Source of the DNA: Microstegium vimineum
Lineage: Eukaryota > Streptophyta > Magnoliopsida > Poales > Poaceae
Length of the DNA stretch: 64,000 nt
NCBI GenBank assembly: GCA_022036555.1
Contig: CM039119.1
Location: 25,137,166-25,201,165, forward strand
Direction: 5' to 3'
The position numbers and the translations under genes were made by a program. Every line of letters begins with the position of its first letter. Positions within the stretch are counted from its first letter, which is position 1. Shown piece by piece: positions 21,389 through 33,537 of the stretch. The notes under the pieces are model-generated. The model saw nothing but the letters and a program-made list of their open reading frames with translations. It had not been told where the DNA came from and did not search any database.

Positions 21389-22224
21389 CAACCATTGCTA
21401 TCCAAGAGCCATCCTCTACACCGAAGTTCTTCAACAACATGAGTGATGATGATGACTACTACTCCCCTCACATTTGTCTTATGGCAAAGGGTGAGAAGGT
21501 AAAATCAAAGGCCAAACCACTTCCTCCCTCTCATGATGCTTCTAGTAGTGATATTAGTGACACCTCTTGTGATGAAGGTTCTAGTGATGAAGAAATGGAT
21601 GAAATTATAAAGAACCTAAATCCTAATATCACACTAATAATCTCTAAGCTAAAGGAGGAACTAGAGGGAATCCAAATAGAGTTGGACAATAGAGAGAGTG
21701 ACCTTGATGATCTTGAAAAAATGTATATTGCCAACAAGGAATCTCTTAAGGAAGAGAGAAGTGAGGTGAAATCCTTGCAAAAGGCTTTAGCCAAAGAGCA
21801 AGGAGATCATGCTCTCACAAAGAAGGCAAATATTTCACTCCATGAAAAGTATTGTGTCTTGGATGAAAAGCACAAAGAAATGGAGATGCAATATAACCTT
21901 CTTTGGGAGAGCAACTCACAACCCTCTACCTTAAAGGATACCTCTATTCCCTCCACTAGCCAAGGTTGTGGAAGATGTTTTGAAATTGATATAAATGCTT
22001 ATTCCACTAACCTTGCTAATATGGAAGCAATGAAGAAGGAGATTGCTAGGCTCAATGCTTTGTTAAATGATAAGTGCAATGATGATAAGAAATTAGCAAG
22101 TGACAAAAGTAGATCAACCAAAGAAGCCACAATTCAAAGATGGAAGACATCCTTTCATCAAAGATGGACTTGGCCTCACTCGTGGAGGCAAAGAGAATGG
22201 AAGAAAGGTTGTCAAAGGAATTGA
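21286..22224 (+). pseudogene. Copia-1 gag C-terminal coiled-coil part, fused to plastid sequence
   Basis: This open frame of 312 codons begins inside the plastid insert and runs into gag C-terminal sequence: the phrase SSTPKFFNNMSDDDD, an acidic serine-rich stretch, then a long heptad-rich coiled coil (LKEELEGIQIELDN through KSLQKALAKEQ). The first 35 or so codons are plastid-derived, including tRNA sequence, so the ATG is an accident. The frame differs from that of the N-terminal gag. Sequence up to 22640 continues as degraded gag with GGCGGCAGTGCCGC motifs at about 22322 and 22341. Confidence 0.8.
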
Positions 22225-22723
22225 ATGTGTTCAGTTTGTGAGCAGTGGCAGAATAGGTACAGAGAGGCCTGCACAGCCAGTGGCACAAGCTTCACCCTGA
22301 GCAGCATAGCCACCCAAGGGCGGCAGTGCCGCTGTGAAGGGCGGCAGTGTCGCTCCCCGCAGAACAGGGAAGGCCACCTATGACTCACTGCCCACAACAA
22401 GCACACTAAAGAGGTGTATAAGGTGAAGAATGAGGTGCAGAAGCCAAAGGAAACTATCTCGGCCACCCCAAATAGGTATTCATATCAATCAAGGGCTCAA
22501 GCATCTCGCTCAAATTTGAGATCTTGCTTTGAATTGAAGAACAACAACAAGGGAGAAGTGATTGCCAAGCACATTTGCAATGGAAAGAATATTTACATTA
22601 ATGCTTTCATTTGAGTTCCTAAGACTCTTGTTACTAACATGCAAGGCCCCAAGAATCCTTGGGGACCTAAATCAAGGAACTATACTTGTTTTGTAGGTAT
22701 ACTCCTCCGGTGGATCAAGTTGG

Positions 22724-23626
22724 GTGCTTGATAGTGGATGTACAAATCATATGACCGGAGAAAGGAGTATGTTCAGTTCATATACCCCCTCAACCGATGC
22801 AAGTGAGAACGTTGTCTTTGGAGACAACTCAAAGGGGGATGTGATCGGTCTTGGTAAAGTTGCTATAACTCTAAATCATTCTATCTCTAATGTTTTGCAT
22901 GTTGATTCGTTGAGTTACAATTTGTTGTCCGTTTCACAACTTTGTGAGATTGGCTACAATTGTCTCTTTACGGATAAGGGTGTGGAAGTTCTTAAGAGGG
23001 AGGATTCCTCTATTGTCTTTACGGGTCGTTTGAAGGGCAAGCTTTACCTAGTTGATTTCAACAAAAGTAAGGCTAAGCTTGAGACTTGTTTAGTGGCAAA
23101 ATCTAGCATGGGTTGGCTATGGCATCGTCGACTAGCTCATGTTGGGATGAGGAACTTGGGAAAACTCCTAAAGAATGAACACATCCTTGGACTAACCAAT
23201 GTTCATTTTGAGAAAGATAGGATATGTGGAGCTTGCCAAGCCGGAAAGCAAGTAGGTGTACCTCACCCACCAAAGAGCATCATGACCACCACTCAACCTT
23301 TGGAGTTGATTCATATGAATCTCTTTGGACCGGTTGCCTACATAAGTATCAGGGGTAACAAATATGGATTAGTTATTGTTGATGATTATTCCCATTTCAC
23401 TTGGGTGTTCTTTGTTTATGATAAGTATCAGGTACAAGACAAGGTGAAAACCTTTGTAAGAAGAACTCAAAAGGAATTTGGTCTCCCAATCAAGAAAGTG
23501 ACAAGTGATAATGGGACCGAGTTCAAGAACACCATGGTGGAAGAGTTTCTTGATGATGAGGGCATCAAACATGAGTTTTTAGCTCCTTACACCTCAACAA
23601 AATGGTGTAGTAGAGAGGAAGAATAA
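22724..23626 (+). pseudogene. Copia-1 protease tail and integrase N-terminal half
   Basis: The frame begins near the aspartic-protease motif LDSGCTNHMTG. The gag-pre-integrase zinc-binding segment follows (HRRLAHVGMRNL and CGACQAGK), then the integrase core with the first and second catalytic acidic positions seen in VIVDDYSHFTWVFF and SDNGTEFKN. A one-base loss near 23595, where the motif normally reads TPQQNG, shifts the frame and ends it at 23626. The integrase would insert cDNA into the genome. The true start of the polyprotein lies upstream in gag. Confidence 0.88.
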
Positions 23627-23639
23627 GACTCTCATTGAT

Positions 23640-25814
23640 ATGGCAAGGACAATGCTTGATGAATACAAGACTTCAGACATCTTTTGGTGTGAAGCAATCA
23701 ATACCGCTTGTCATGCCATCAACCGTCTCTACCTACACAAGAAGCTTCAAAAGACATCATATGAACTCCTAACCGGTAACAAACCAAAGGTGTCTTACTT
23801 TAGAGTTTTTGGGTGCAAAGTGTTCATTCTCAACAAAAGACCCAAAACCTCTAAGTTCGCACCTAAAGTTGATATTGGCATATTACTTGGTTATGGATCA
23901 AATGAACATGCCTATCGTGTCTATAACCAAACCGTTGGTAGAGTTGAGATCATGATAGATGTGACATTTGATGAATCTAATGGCTCTCAAGTAGAGCAAA
24001 TTGATACAAATGTTGTAGGAAAGGAGGATCCACCATGTGAAGCAATCAAAGATTTGGCCATAGTTGAAATTAGGCCATTGGAAGAAGAAGATGCTGATCA
24101 TGAGGAGCCTCAAGGTGTTGCTGCACAAGATTCCACTGTGATACTCAACAACCAACAGCAACACACACATGTTGCTGTTTAGCAGGGCAGCAGTGCCGCC
24201 CCCAGTGAAACAGCAGCAGGCAGTCCAACAAGCACTCCATCACCTCAAGGGCTAAACTTAGAGCCAATATTTGAACAAGAACAAGATGCTAGTACAACAG
24301 AAGATCAAGGAGGTATTGAACACCCAAGACTATGCCAAACTATACAATGGGATCACCCCGTTGACAACATTCTTGGAAGCATCCGCAAGGGGGTAACAAC
24401 TCGTTCTCATATAGAAAACTTTTGTCAATATTACTCGTTTGTTTCCTCCTTAGAACCCTTGAAGGTAGATCAAGCACTTGATGACCCGGATTGGATCATG
24501 GCTATGCAAGAAGAGCTAAACAACTTTGAGAGGAATCAAGTGTGGACTTTGGTGGAAAGTCCCAATACAAATGTGATAGGCACCAAATGGGTATTCCACA
24601 ACAAGCAAGATGAGAATGGTGTGGTGACAAGGAACAAGGCAAGATTGGTGGCTCAAGGGTTCACTCAAGTAGAAGGCTTGGACTTGGAAGAAACATATGC
24701 ACCGGTGGCAAGACTTGAAGCAATTTGGATGCTACTAGCTTTTGCCTCCCATCATGACTTCAAGCTATATCAAATGGATGTCAAGAGTGCATTTCTCAAT
24801 GGCCCAATACAAGAGTTGGTTTATGTTGAACAGCCACCCGGTTTTGAAGAACCCAAGTTCCCCAACCATGTCTGCCAACTCCAAAAGGCGCTCTATGGGC
24901 TTAAGCAAGCACCAAGAGCATGGTGTGAATGCCTTAAGGAATTCTTGCTCAAGCAAGGCTTTGAAATAGGCAAAGCCGATCCTACCCTCTTCACTCATAA
25001 GATCAATAAAGATATCTTTGTGTGCCAAATATATGTCGATGACATAATATTTGGTAGTTCTAATGCTTTGTTTTGTGAAGAGTTTAGTAGGACTATGGCT
25101 AAGAGGTTTGAGATGTCCATGATGGGTGAGCTCAAGTTCTTTCTTGGTTTTCAAATCAAGCAATTGAAGGAAGGGAGTTTTCTATGTCAAGCCAAGTACA
25201 CCCAAGATATGCTAAAGAAGTTTGACTTGGTAAATGCAAAGCCCATCAAAACTCCCATGCCAACCAATGGACATCTTGATCTTGATGTTGAAGGGAAAGC
25301 CGTGGACCTAAAGGTATATCGCTCCATGATCGGCTCTCTCCTTTACCTTTGTGCATCTAGGCTGGACATAATGCCTAGTGTGTGCATGTGTAATAGATTT
25401 CAAGCTAACCCGAAAGAGTGCCACTTGGTGGCGGTTAAGAGAATCTTGAGATATTTAGTACACACTCCTAACCTTGGATTGTGGTATCCTAAGGGCTCCA
25501 AGTTCGATCTACTTGGCTATTCTGATTCCGATTATGCCGGTTGCAAGGTAGACCAAAAAAGCACTTCGGGGACATGTCAATTACTTAGATGGTCCCTAGT
25601 GTCTTGGGGTTCTAAAAAGCAAAATTGTGTAGCCCTTTCCACCGTCGAGGCCGAGTATGTTGCAGCCGGTGCGTGTTGTGCTCAACTACTTTGGATGAGG
25701 AAAACCTTAAAAGATTTCAGATGTCAATTCACCAAGATACCTCTCTTGTGTGATAACGAGAGTGCCATAAACTTGCAAATAACCCAATTAGTCACCCTAG
25801 AACAAAACACATAG
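23640..25814 (+). pseudogene. Copia-1 integrase C-terminus, reverse transcriptase and RNase H, interrupted
   Basis: One frame covers the end of integrase (FRVFGCKVFILNKRPKTSKF), a TAG at 24180-24182, then reverse transcriptase from about 24460. RT catalytic motifs look intact: QMDVKSAFLNG and YVDDIIFGS. The RNase H segment follows (SDSDYAGCKVDQKSTSGTC, about 25522). A one-base loss near 25784 shifts the frame and the ORF ends at 25814. The correct frame continues unread to 25882, where the element is cut by a gypsy LTR. The product would copy retrotransposon RNA into DNA. Confidence 0.9.
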
Positions 25815-25882
25815 ACATCCATCATCACTTCTTGAGAGACCACGAATTAAAAGGAGATATCGCAATTCGCCATGTGAGCACC

Positions 25883-27130
25883 TGTTGACGGTCCTTAAGT
25901 ATCAATTTTAACCGTCAACTAAACATTAGAAAGGATATATTTTCAACACACCATCTAGATATAGGGGGGGGTTTACTAATGAAATTCCACAAGTTTTGGT
26001 GAATGACTATTTCTGTAGGGGGTTATCAGGAAATACCAAGGAAAGGCCCACATGACATGTTTACATAGAGATAATTATCATCCGCACACTTTTCTATACT
26101 CTAGAGGGTTCCAGAAGACGCAGGAAGGAACGAGAGGGCAAGCGGGCCCACAGGCAGGGCGCCCGCCCTGGCCAGAGAGCCAATCAGCACCAGCCTCGCG
26201 GATTAGGGTTCCACCGCCTTTGAGGTTAAATCTAACCCCTCCATTAAGGTCGGTTTGATCCGACGGCTGATGCTCATTTGAGGGGGCTATATAAGGAGGA
26301 CCCCTGCCCCCCTGGCTAAAGGAAATCCATTATTCATTTACATATTTTCTAGAGAGGATTCGCCAAAGATGATCCCTTATGGATCTATTCTCTAGGGCTT
26401 AGCAATCAAGATAAACTATCCTTAGTTTCTATGTGAGATTAGAGTTTACTCTTCTAGATTGAGAGAGTTAGAGTGGAGGTGTGGATTGAAGGAAGCCCGG
26501 CCTGTCAGTGTCTCCTCTCCAGTTTGTATCTTCGGGATCAAGACTTCTAACCCGAGGCTTGTTCCTAGGATTTCTTCGGTAATTCGACTTCTAATTCTAG
26601 TAAGTTCTTTGTTTTATTATTCTTTGATCTGTGATTTTACTTTATTCTCTTTGCATTGAGAGTAGGTTAATCGTCTTTAGCGTAAACGTGGTGTTTGGGC
26701 TAGGATCCTCATAGATATCCCCTGTCTAGCCGGATCTGTGGTAGTAGCTTGGAAAGTGACAATTCCGTAGATACCTTTGGAACCCACAATCCCGTTAGAA
26801 GGACTGGTAGGGTTTATAGGCCGTGTGGTAAGCATTCTCTGAGGTGTCTCTTATCACGACGGTTCTCCCCAATAGAATAATAGCTCATATCTTATATAGA
26901 CTAGAAGAAGACTACAGTCGCAATCTTCTCTAATCGCTCATATCAAAATCACCTTGCTTGTAGCCTAAGGGTTAATAGCGTAGATTTGGTTAGTCAGATG
27001 CACCCTTTCTCCCTGTGGATAAATAAATACGATACTCTGGATAATCTCCCAGGTGAAGTGCTCACTGGTATCCGTGCGCTTGCGGATTACTTCCTAGTGA
27101 TTCTTCTGTTTGCGTTAACAAATATCAACA
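25883..27130 (+). repeat. Gypsy-2 5' LTR
   Basis: It starts TGTTGACGGTCCTTAAG and ends AATATCAACA. A TATA box (CTATATAAGG, about 26288) is preceded by an inverted GGGCGCCCGCCC motif (about 26158). The 3' part contains phrases typical of this family: GCGTAAACGTGGTG, and GTGCGCTTGCGGATT before the end. Confidence 0.85.
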
Positions 27131-27138
27131 AGCATTTC

Positions 27139-27156
27139 TAGCGCCGTTGCCGGGGA
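27139..27156 (+). other. Primer-binding site of gypsy-2
   Basis: TAGCGCCGTTGCCGGGGA begins 8 bp after the LTR end. It differs by one base from the TGGCGCCGTTGCCGGGGA site found in many grass Athila/Tat-type elements. Confidence 0.75.
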
Positions 27157-27187
27157 GAAAGACGGTTTGCTGAGATAACCTTGAATC

Positions 27188-27904
27188 TTGCTATTATCAT
27201 GTACCTATACTTTTATCTTTTCTTATCCTTTTCAATTTCTTTATTTCTTACCTTTTCTATCTTTATGGAATATTGTGCTAGTTTTGAACTATGCTCATCC
27301 ATTTACCTTTTTCCTTTTTTTCCTTTTTACCATCTTTCTCACCTTACCATTTTCTTTTTATCACATATATAAATATTATACTCCAAAGGGCGACTTGTTG
27401 GAGACTCCACCATCTTCACACCTTATTCTTATAAATGGCTATGAGCTTCGCCCTGCTTGTATAGCCATGGTTTGGGAGAAATCTTTCTCTAGTTTTGGTT
27501 TAGTTTTAACTTCATTTGAAAATATGAATTATCCAAGTATAGAGGAGGCCCCAAACAAGACCAATTTAAGAGTTACCAATCCAAGTGGAATTTTGAACTT
27601 ACATGAAGAATCAACCATAGAGATTGGAGAGAAAGATGATATTAATGAGCATGGAATCTATTCCATAACTATCTCTTTAAATCCATGCTTATATGAGACA
27701 TCTCCCATACCCATTGGTCTCTTTATCATTACCATTTATGACATCTTCAACACCCTCAATCTTTCTATTTACAAAAACTTTAAAAGGGTGGTTATCGATG
27801 CGTATGTCTATCATAAATTTTGTATATCTTGTTGTGTAAATCTTGAGATAGGTAAAGAAGGGGAAACTGTTTTTCTAAAAGCACATCTTGAAAAGTTTCC
27901 CTAG
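27188..27904 (+). CDS. Unrecognised ORF of gypsy-2 leader region, 238 codons
   Basis: This open frame begins 32 bp after the primer site. The first 60 residues are hydrophobic and aromatic (Phe, Leu, Tyr), derived from a T-rich leader, and may not be translated. After that the composition is more protein-like, with NEHGIYSITISLNPCLYETS and YHKFCISCCVNLEIGKEGE. I recognise no gag, protease or envelope domain. In related grass elements this position holds non-coding leader or a short ORF of unknown role. The ATG at 27188 is simply the first in frame. Confidence 0.4.
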   Translation: MLLSCTYTFIFSYPFQFLYFLPFLSLWNIVLVLNYAHPFTFFLFFLFTIFLTLPFSFYHIYKYYTPKGDLLETPPSSHLILINGYELRPACIAMVWEKSFSSFGLVLTSFENMNYPSIEEAPNKTNLRVTNPSGILNLHEESTIEIGEKDDINEHGIYSITISLNPCLYETSPIPIGLFIITIYDIFNTLNLSIYKNFKRVVIDAYVYHKFCISCCVNLEIGKEGETVFLKAHLEKFP

Positions 27905-29348
27905 GACAAGCTTAGTGTCCTAAAACAAGCATCAGAGCTTAACATGAGTATTCACCCCTTTTTGTTGCCTACCTTGTGAAATGAGCATATATAGAAATAA
28001 ATGATTATATTCCCTTGGGTATTTTTTTCACTAACCTTCCCAGGTATAGAACAGAAAGAATGAAGGAATATCAAGCATAAGGTATGTCCAACCAATCATC
28101 ATGCAACATTGAATTACATTCATCCAAACTTGATTTTTGCAAAATTCAAGCTTGGGGGATAACCCATCATACAAACATCTTTTGCCATGTTGCTACATCA
28201 TCTTATTTGTACCTACCTTTAAGGCATGCTCAACTACTAACAAAAACATCCTACTCTTTCATCATCACATGAGTAAATCTCATACTTTCATGCTACCTTT
28301 CTTTGCTATAGTATATGTTTAGGTTTTGAAGAATTTTCATATATCTTTTAAATTATGCATGGTGCTTAGTTTAAATCAAAGGTGTTTGGATATTACTTCG
28401 AAAGGCTTTTAAATTAAGCATGGTGCTTAGGTTAAAATGTCTTCCTAAGTCAAATTAGACGTGGTGTCTATGTTGATTTTTGAACTGATAATATGCTGTA
28501 GTAGATATCGGATATTTTGGACTAACCCCTGTAGGAAAACTTTAAATATCAAATTGGGAAGTCCTGAGAGAAACTCACATTGGAGATGAAGAGATACACA
28601 TGAACTTCAGCAACTTTCACAAGAGAGACACAACTAATTCATCAATAGATGAATTCCATGGAGCAAGGAGAAGACAAGGATAACCTTAAACCATTCAATC
28701 CATGGAAGAGAAGGTGAACAAACTTTAAAACAAGACAATGATAAGACCAACAAGATCAAAGGAACAAGGATGAGGAGTGGAACAAAGGATACAAGCTATT
28801 AATGCTCAACCAGCCGATCAAAGGAAGCTTCCATGAGGTGTTAGAGGGCCATCTTTCTTCAAAATTAAAGGTAAGTAATCATGACTCTAAAAGTTTTTTT
28901 CTTTGATTCTGGTATTCACATAAATAAATATCTAAAACAAGTTGAGCTACAACATTATTTGATCCAACCTCATAAACTCAACATGTTAGTTCTTTAAAGC
29001 TTGTTCCTAGTACCACATTCTTGTTCTCACAAATTTAACCATATGGGCTGAAATGTTGCACATCCAACTTTGGAAGATGATAATCTCAATCATATAAAAT
29101 TTATTCATAGACAATCCTTCCATGTGTTATAATAATCTGATTTACTAAGTGTTTTTTGAACTGCTACATTCAATCTCATCTTCTGATCATATCACTCATG
29201 TCATGGATAAGCAAAATACTCAATTTTGCTCGATATGTTTAGGCTAGAGAAGAATGAATAAAACTTTGGTTTTGTTGGTGTTTTCCCACCAACAGAGCCT
29301 ATGCACTTGATCTCTGCCTTGTTTATTTGAGCAGGACACTTCTTCACC
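27905..29348 (+). other. Gypsy-2 internal non-coding region
   Basis: AT-rich transposon DNA without a coding frame of interest. Two copies of the phrase GCATGGTGCTTAG occur near 28358 and 28418, and AGCTTGGGGGATAAC at about 28149 is typical of these elements. From 28570 to 28860 the sequence is A-rich and purine-rich. Confidence 0.5.
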
Positions 29349-29760
29349 ATGCCATCAAGAGCATGGTTGGAAGACACCCCACCAATGGAGATAGAAAATT
29401 CAAGACCTATCACCCCAATCACCATTAGAGCTTACACTCTTGAAGAAGCTGTCTGTGACCTTGGAGCAAGTGTCAACATCATGCCAAACTTGCAGATCAG
29501 ACACTATGCTACCCCAAGGCAATTCCTTAATATGTCAGCATACAAGTTGGGCACTCGTTCATACCAGTAAACCTTGTGATTGGAGAAACAGACAGAGATG
29601 AGAAATCCCTCATTATCTTGGGCACCCATTCTTAAAAACAGCTAATGCCATCATCTACATGGATAGCGCCAAGATCTGTTTCCCAATCAAGGATGAGAAG
29701 GAGATGTTCACTTTCAAGAAACATACACTCAAGGCTCCTACTCATCCTTAGAGGCCTACG
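29349..29760 (+). pseudogene. Gypsy-2 aspartic protease remnant
   Basis: A 73-codon frame contains AVCDLGASVNIMP, the active-site region of Athila/Tat retropepsins in which DxGA replaces the more usual DTGA. After a frame change the following bases still read the second half of the domain, including LIILG and AIIYMDSAKICF. Frameshifts near 29570 and 29620 break it. It would have processed a gag-pol polyprotein. No RT follows. Confidence 0.75.
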
Positions 29761-29990
29761 AGGACACAACTGTTGCTACAAGGAAGTAGAACATTAACAA
29801 TCAAAGGAGGAAGAGTAAAGCCCAACAACCAAGAGAAGACCCAGATGATCAACACTATTGATTTAGGGTATGGCCAACTCCTTCTATCAAATACCTCGCT
29901 AAGCTGGATGATTCAGGAGTACCTACCATTGATTGCAAGATCAAGGAAAGTACACTCTACAAGATATTCTGCAATATTGGATCAAGCAGT

Positions 29991-31846
29991 TGAAAGCCCA
30001 AGTTTGGTTTTGGTTAATTGATTACACCTATGGACTAACCCTATTGTTAAGTGAATGATCAAGATAGGGTGAACCAAATTGACAAGTGGAGCTAGATGAA
30101 GGATCATGATAGATCAAGTGCTCCATGACTAAGGAAAAGAAGAAAGAGAAAAACAAAAATGGGCTCAAGGCAAAGGTATATCTTAGGGCCATTTTTGGTT
30201 TAGCGATCAAGACACTATAGAGAGTGTGATCACATTTAGGATAGATAGCCGTACTATCAAGAAGGGAAAACTCGTTTCGATTACGGTTATCATGTGCCAC
30301 TAGATTTGCATTTGCATTCATCTAAAACAAACCTAAGTGACACAAACATGAATTAAATCCAAGAAAATATGTTGTAAAAGGCTAACACAGGTAACCAAGG
30401 TTTGGAAGACATGGTGTTAGCACTTAAAGACTTGAAGAAGAAGAAGCAACTCGTTTGGACAAAAAGAAGCGGCCCGGACGCAGGGTCCGGACGCAAGGGA
30501 TGCTCGGTTCGGACTAATGCATATGAGTCCGGTGGCATACCCTAGCCCTCGGCCTCTCTGGACAGGAGGTCCGGACGCTGAAGATGGTCTGGACACGAGG
30601 CTCCGTACGCAGAGTCTGGAGTTCTGCGCTCTCTAGACTCCTCTGTTGGAATTATCCGGACGCTGATTTAAGTCCGGACGGTGGACTCCGGTCAAGAGTT
30701 CGGAGACTTGGTGCTCTCTGGACCGTCTCTGAGTTGGGTCCGAACGCAAGAAGAAGAAAGTCCGGATGCTACTGTTTACAGCGACCGGAGACGACGTGGC
30801 GGGCGCTGGTGGAGGCGCCAACGGGCGAATTCAAATAGAGGAGGGTCCGGACGCACACGCGATGGTCCGGATCCTCTATGAACTTGCGTCCGGAGTCACG
30901 CAGTTTTCAGTGGAAAGAGGAGAAAACGGCTAGCTCAGTTTGGAGGGCTATATAAGTGGTTTGGCTGGCTCCTAGGGCTCTCTCTTGCACCTCCCATTCA
31001 TTCTCACTCTTTGTGCTTGCTTGAGATAGCCCACAACTCATCTCTCTTTGCTTTGCTTGCTATTTCATGAGAGTTTGAGTGAACCAAGTGCTTTGATCTT
31101 TGCATTGCATCTTAGTGGCACTTGGTCATCGTCATCGCCGCGGGATTTCTTGTTATTCTTGGTGTTTGCCAACACCTAGACGGCTTGGCGATTGTGGAGA
31201 AGCTTCAACACGTGTTGGTGATTGTTCGTGGCCGGCTTCATCGATTGTGAGAGGGCTTGTACCCACCTCGGCAGAGCGCCAAAGGGTAACTCTAGTGGAT
31301 TGCTCGTGTCATTGAGTTACTCTCATTTGGGTGGATTCTTGTGGCGCCCGAGTTAGTGGGCTAGGCTTGTCATTGCCTATTAGCCACCGAATCACCACTT
31401 GAGTATTCGACACAACGGGGACTAGCTTGGTGGCAACCAAGTGAACCTCGGGAGAAAAATCAATTGTCATCTTGTTTCCTGGCTACTCTTTGGTATTCAT
31501 TGTGATTGGTTCTCTACATTGACATCCATACATCACAAGGCATCGGTATAACAATCACCTCCTCTCTTGTATTTGCCTTGTTCATATCTTTCTTAGTTAG
31601 CTCTCTAGTTAGCTTGTTAGCTTAGCTTGTTAGTTGTTCTTGCTAGCTCAAGTTAAGTGCCTTAGGTTCTTGCTATTGATTGTTAGGCACTTAGCTAACT
31701 AGAATTGCATTGGATTGGTGGACTTTGCACCCCAAGTAGAGCTAGAGCAAAAAGCTTCGCTTAAGTGTCATCTAACCTTTTGCTCTAGTGTTTTGTAGAA
31801 ATTTTATTAGGCTATTCACCCCCCTCTAGCCATCTAGGACCTTTCA
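29991..31846 (+). mobile_element. Solo copia LTR of the TCCGGAC family, inside gypsy-2
   Basis: The 1856-bp sequence begins TGAAAG and ends CTTTCA, a perfect terminal inverted repeat. It is flanked by GCAGT (29986-29990) and GCAAT (31847-31851), a target duplication with one mismatch. No primer site follows, so it is a solo LTR left by unequal recombination. It matches the copia-2 LTR from about 30340 on. TCCGGAC occurs five times exactly between 30480 and 30860, with many one-base variants, upstream of the TATA box CTATATAAG at about 30949. Confidence 0.85.
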
Positions 31847-33307
31847 GCAATGACATAGTGTCTAAGGTGGCCTACCAACATTTATATGACAGTAGACCAC
31901 TATGCTAGACATATGTAGAGCTTCAGCTAGCAGACCAATCATTCCGATTTCCGGAGGGAATAACAAAATACATCATAATCAAAGATCACTATGTTCCTGC
32001 CGACTTCATGGTTTCATGGGAGATAAAGATGGAGTCCACCTTATTCAAGGAAGATTTTTCCTCAAGACCACCAGCACAATCATCTTCATATCAAAAGAGG
32101 ACTACTTCCAATTTCCTAAAGACAGGACGTATTGCTACTTCAATAGCCACACCACTTATGAGAAGACAAGGAAGCATCGCTCTCAATGCCAAATGAAACA
32201 AGCCACCAAGGATGGATGGACAGATTATCCAAGAGAAAGTCAAGATATGAAGACCAATATAATAATGAAGATAAAGATCTCCTAAGTAAGAAAGTGTACC
32301 ACCAACGGAGGATGTATCACAAGCTACAGAGAGCAAAGAAGAAGTAGGACCTCAAAACAGTGAATCACAGGAAGTGAATCCTCAGACTAAGAAAGGGTGG
32401 AAGAAGAGACTTCATCAAAACATTAACACAAGGTGAACAAAACATCCAAGTCCTCATCAGGATTGGATAACACTCCTGAAGATATTTTAACCAGAAGAGA
32501 TGTCCGGATCGACGGACCTAAATCTCCGAACCTTGGCCGAAAGGTAAACTCGGTAAGTTATCTGCATATTTAATTCTGCATTCCACCACCACAATTAATT
32601 CTGGTGCTATTAACCAAAATAAAATCGAATTTGCATATGTAATTTTCACACTGCATTAGTTTAGCTTACACACTCAAAATTTCTAGTGTTGTTTTGCTCT
32701 ACTATCATCCATTGCATAATCATCTTTACCATGACATATCTACATTTCTGCATTGCAAAAAGAAAACCTTCAAGCCCCATGTGAGAGAACTTATGGTAAT
32801 ACCATAAGGGAATTTACTGTCGTGGCACAAAAATATTTTTATTTTTTCGCTTGCATCATAAAATAGAAAATTCTAAAAAAGAGATGAGATATTCAATTCC
32901 TGCTAGAACATATTAAAATTGAAATTAGCTCATAAGAATATTCAATTACTCTTTTGGCTGACCACTAACCCATTGTCATAATGGAGCCTCGAGTTTTGTT
33001 TGTTCGTGTCGGAGTATAACCATGCAGGATTGAAAGCACCAAAGAGGAATGAGCCCAACCAGGCGGCTACTTCCAAAGATCATTCAAAGCAACTATAGCA
33101 AACATCCAGCTTGGGGGAGGGCATCCCCCAGTTATCAGGTAAGTATATCTATGCGATTATCAAGTTTATCTTATAGTCATAAAAATATCAAAAAAAATGT
33201 GAACACATGAAGGTTCACCATAGTATCATGAGAAAATCTAAAATTGCTAAAAACATATGGGCACATGAAGGTCCATGTCTGTCGAGTCTTAAGAGTCCTA
33301 AATAAAG

Positions 33308-33338
<31 letters not shown>

Positions 33339-33537
33339 TATAGTTAGGGTGTGTGTTTAATTTGTTTAGAGTCAATAAAAGCCATGAACAATAATTTTGT
33401 TTTGGAAATGATGAATAGTTGCTCTGCCATAATTCCTTTCAAGTACCAAGTTTTCGGCCTTGAATTCTCCCGAGTTTTAGATATAATTGTTTTGACATAA
33501 GATTTACTCTGAACCTGAAACTTGTGGGTTGCAAATG
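31847..33537 (+). other. Gypsy-2 internal region, continued
   Basis: After the solo LTR the gypsy-2 interior resumes. A 127-codon frame at 31902-32285 is open but I do not recognise it. AGCTTGGGGGAGGGCATCCCC at about 33110 is a phrase typical of the 3' internal part of these gypsy elements. A (TA)n run lies at 33308-33334. The rest is AT-rich and non-coding. Confidence 0.45.
33308..33334. repeat. (TA)n microsatellite
   Basis: Thirteen or so uninterrupted TA units within gypsy-2 internal DNA. Confidence 0.9.

Larger units (their letters stand above)
18355..25882 (+). mobile_element. Copia-1: SIRE/Maximus-type Ty1/copia element, 3' end missing
   Basis: Order: 5' LTR (18355-19559), primer site, gag, protease, integrase, RT, RNase H, then truncation at 25882 where a gypsy LTR starts. 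The long gag with a coiled-coil extension and the LTR above 1.2 kb fit the SIRE lineage. It inserted into the left LTR of gypsy-1. Coding capacity is broken by a plastid insertion, two in-frame stops (20862 and 24180) and at least two frameshifts. No 3' LTR of this family is present in the window. Confidence 0.85.

Noticed and set aside
30461..30900. Regular TCCGGAC spacing considered as a CRISPR-like or satellite array
   Set aside because: Spacing is irregular, units are degenerate, the DNA is a plant LTR with a TATA box and terminal inverted repeats; no cas genes.
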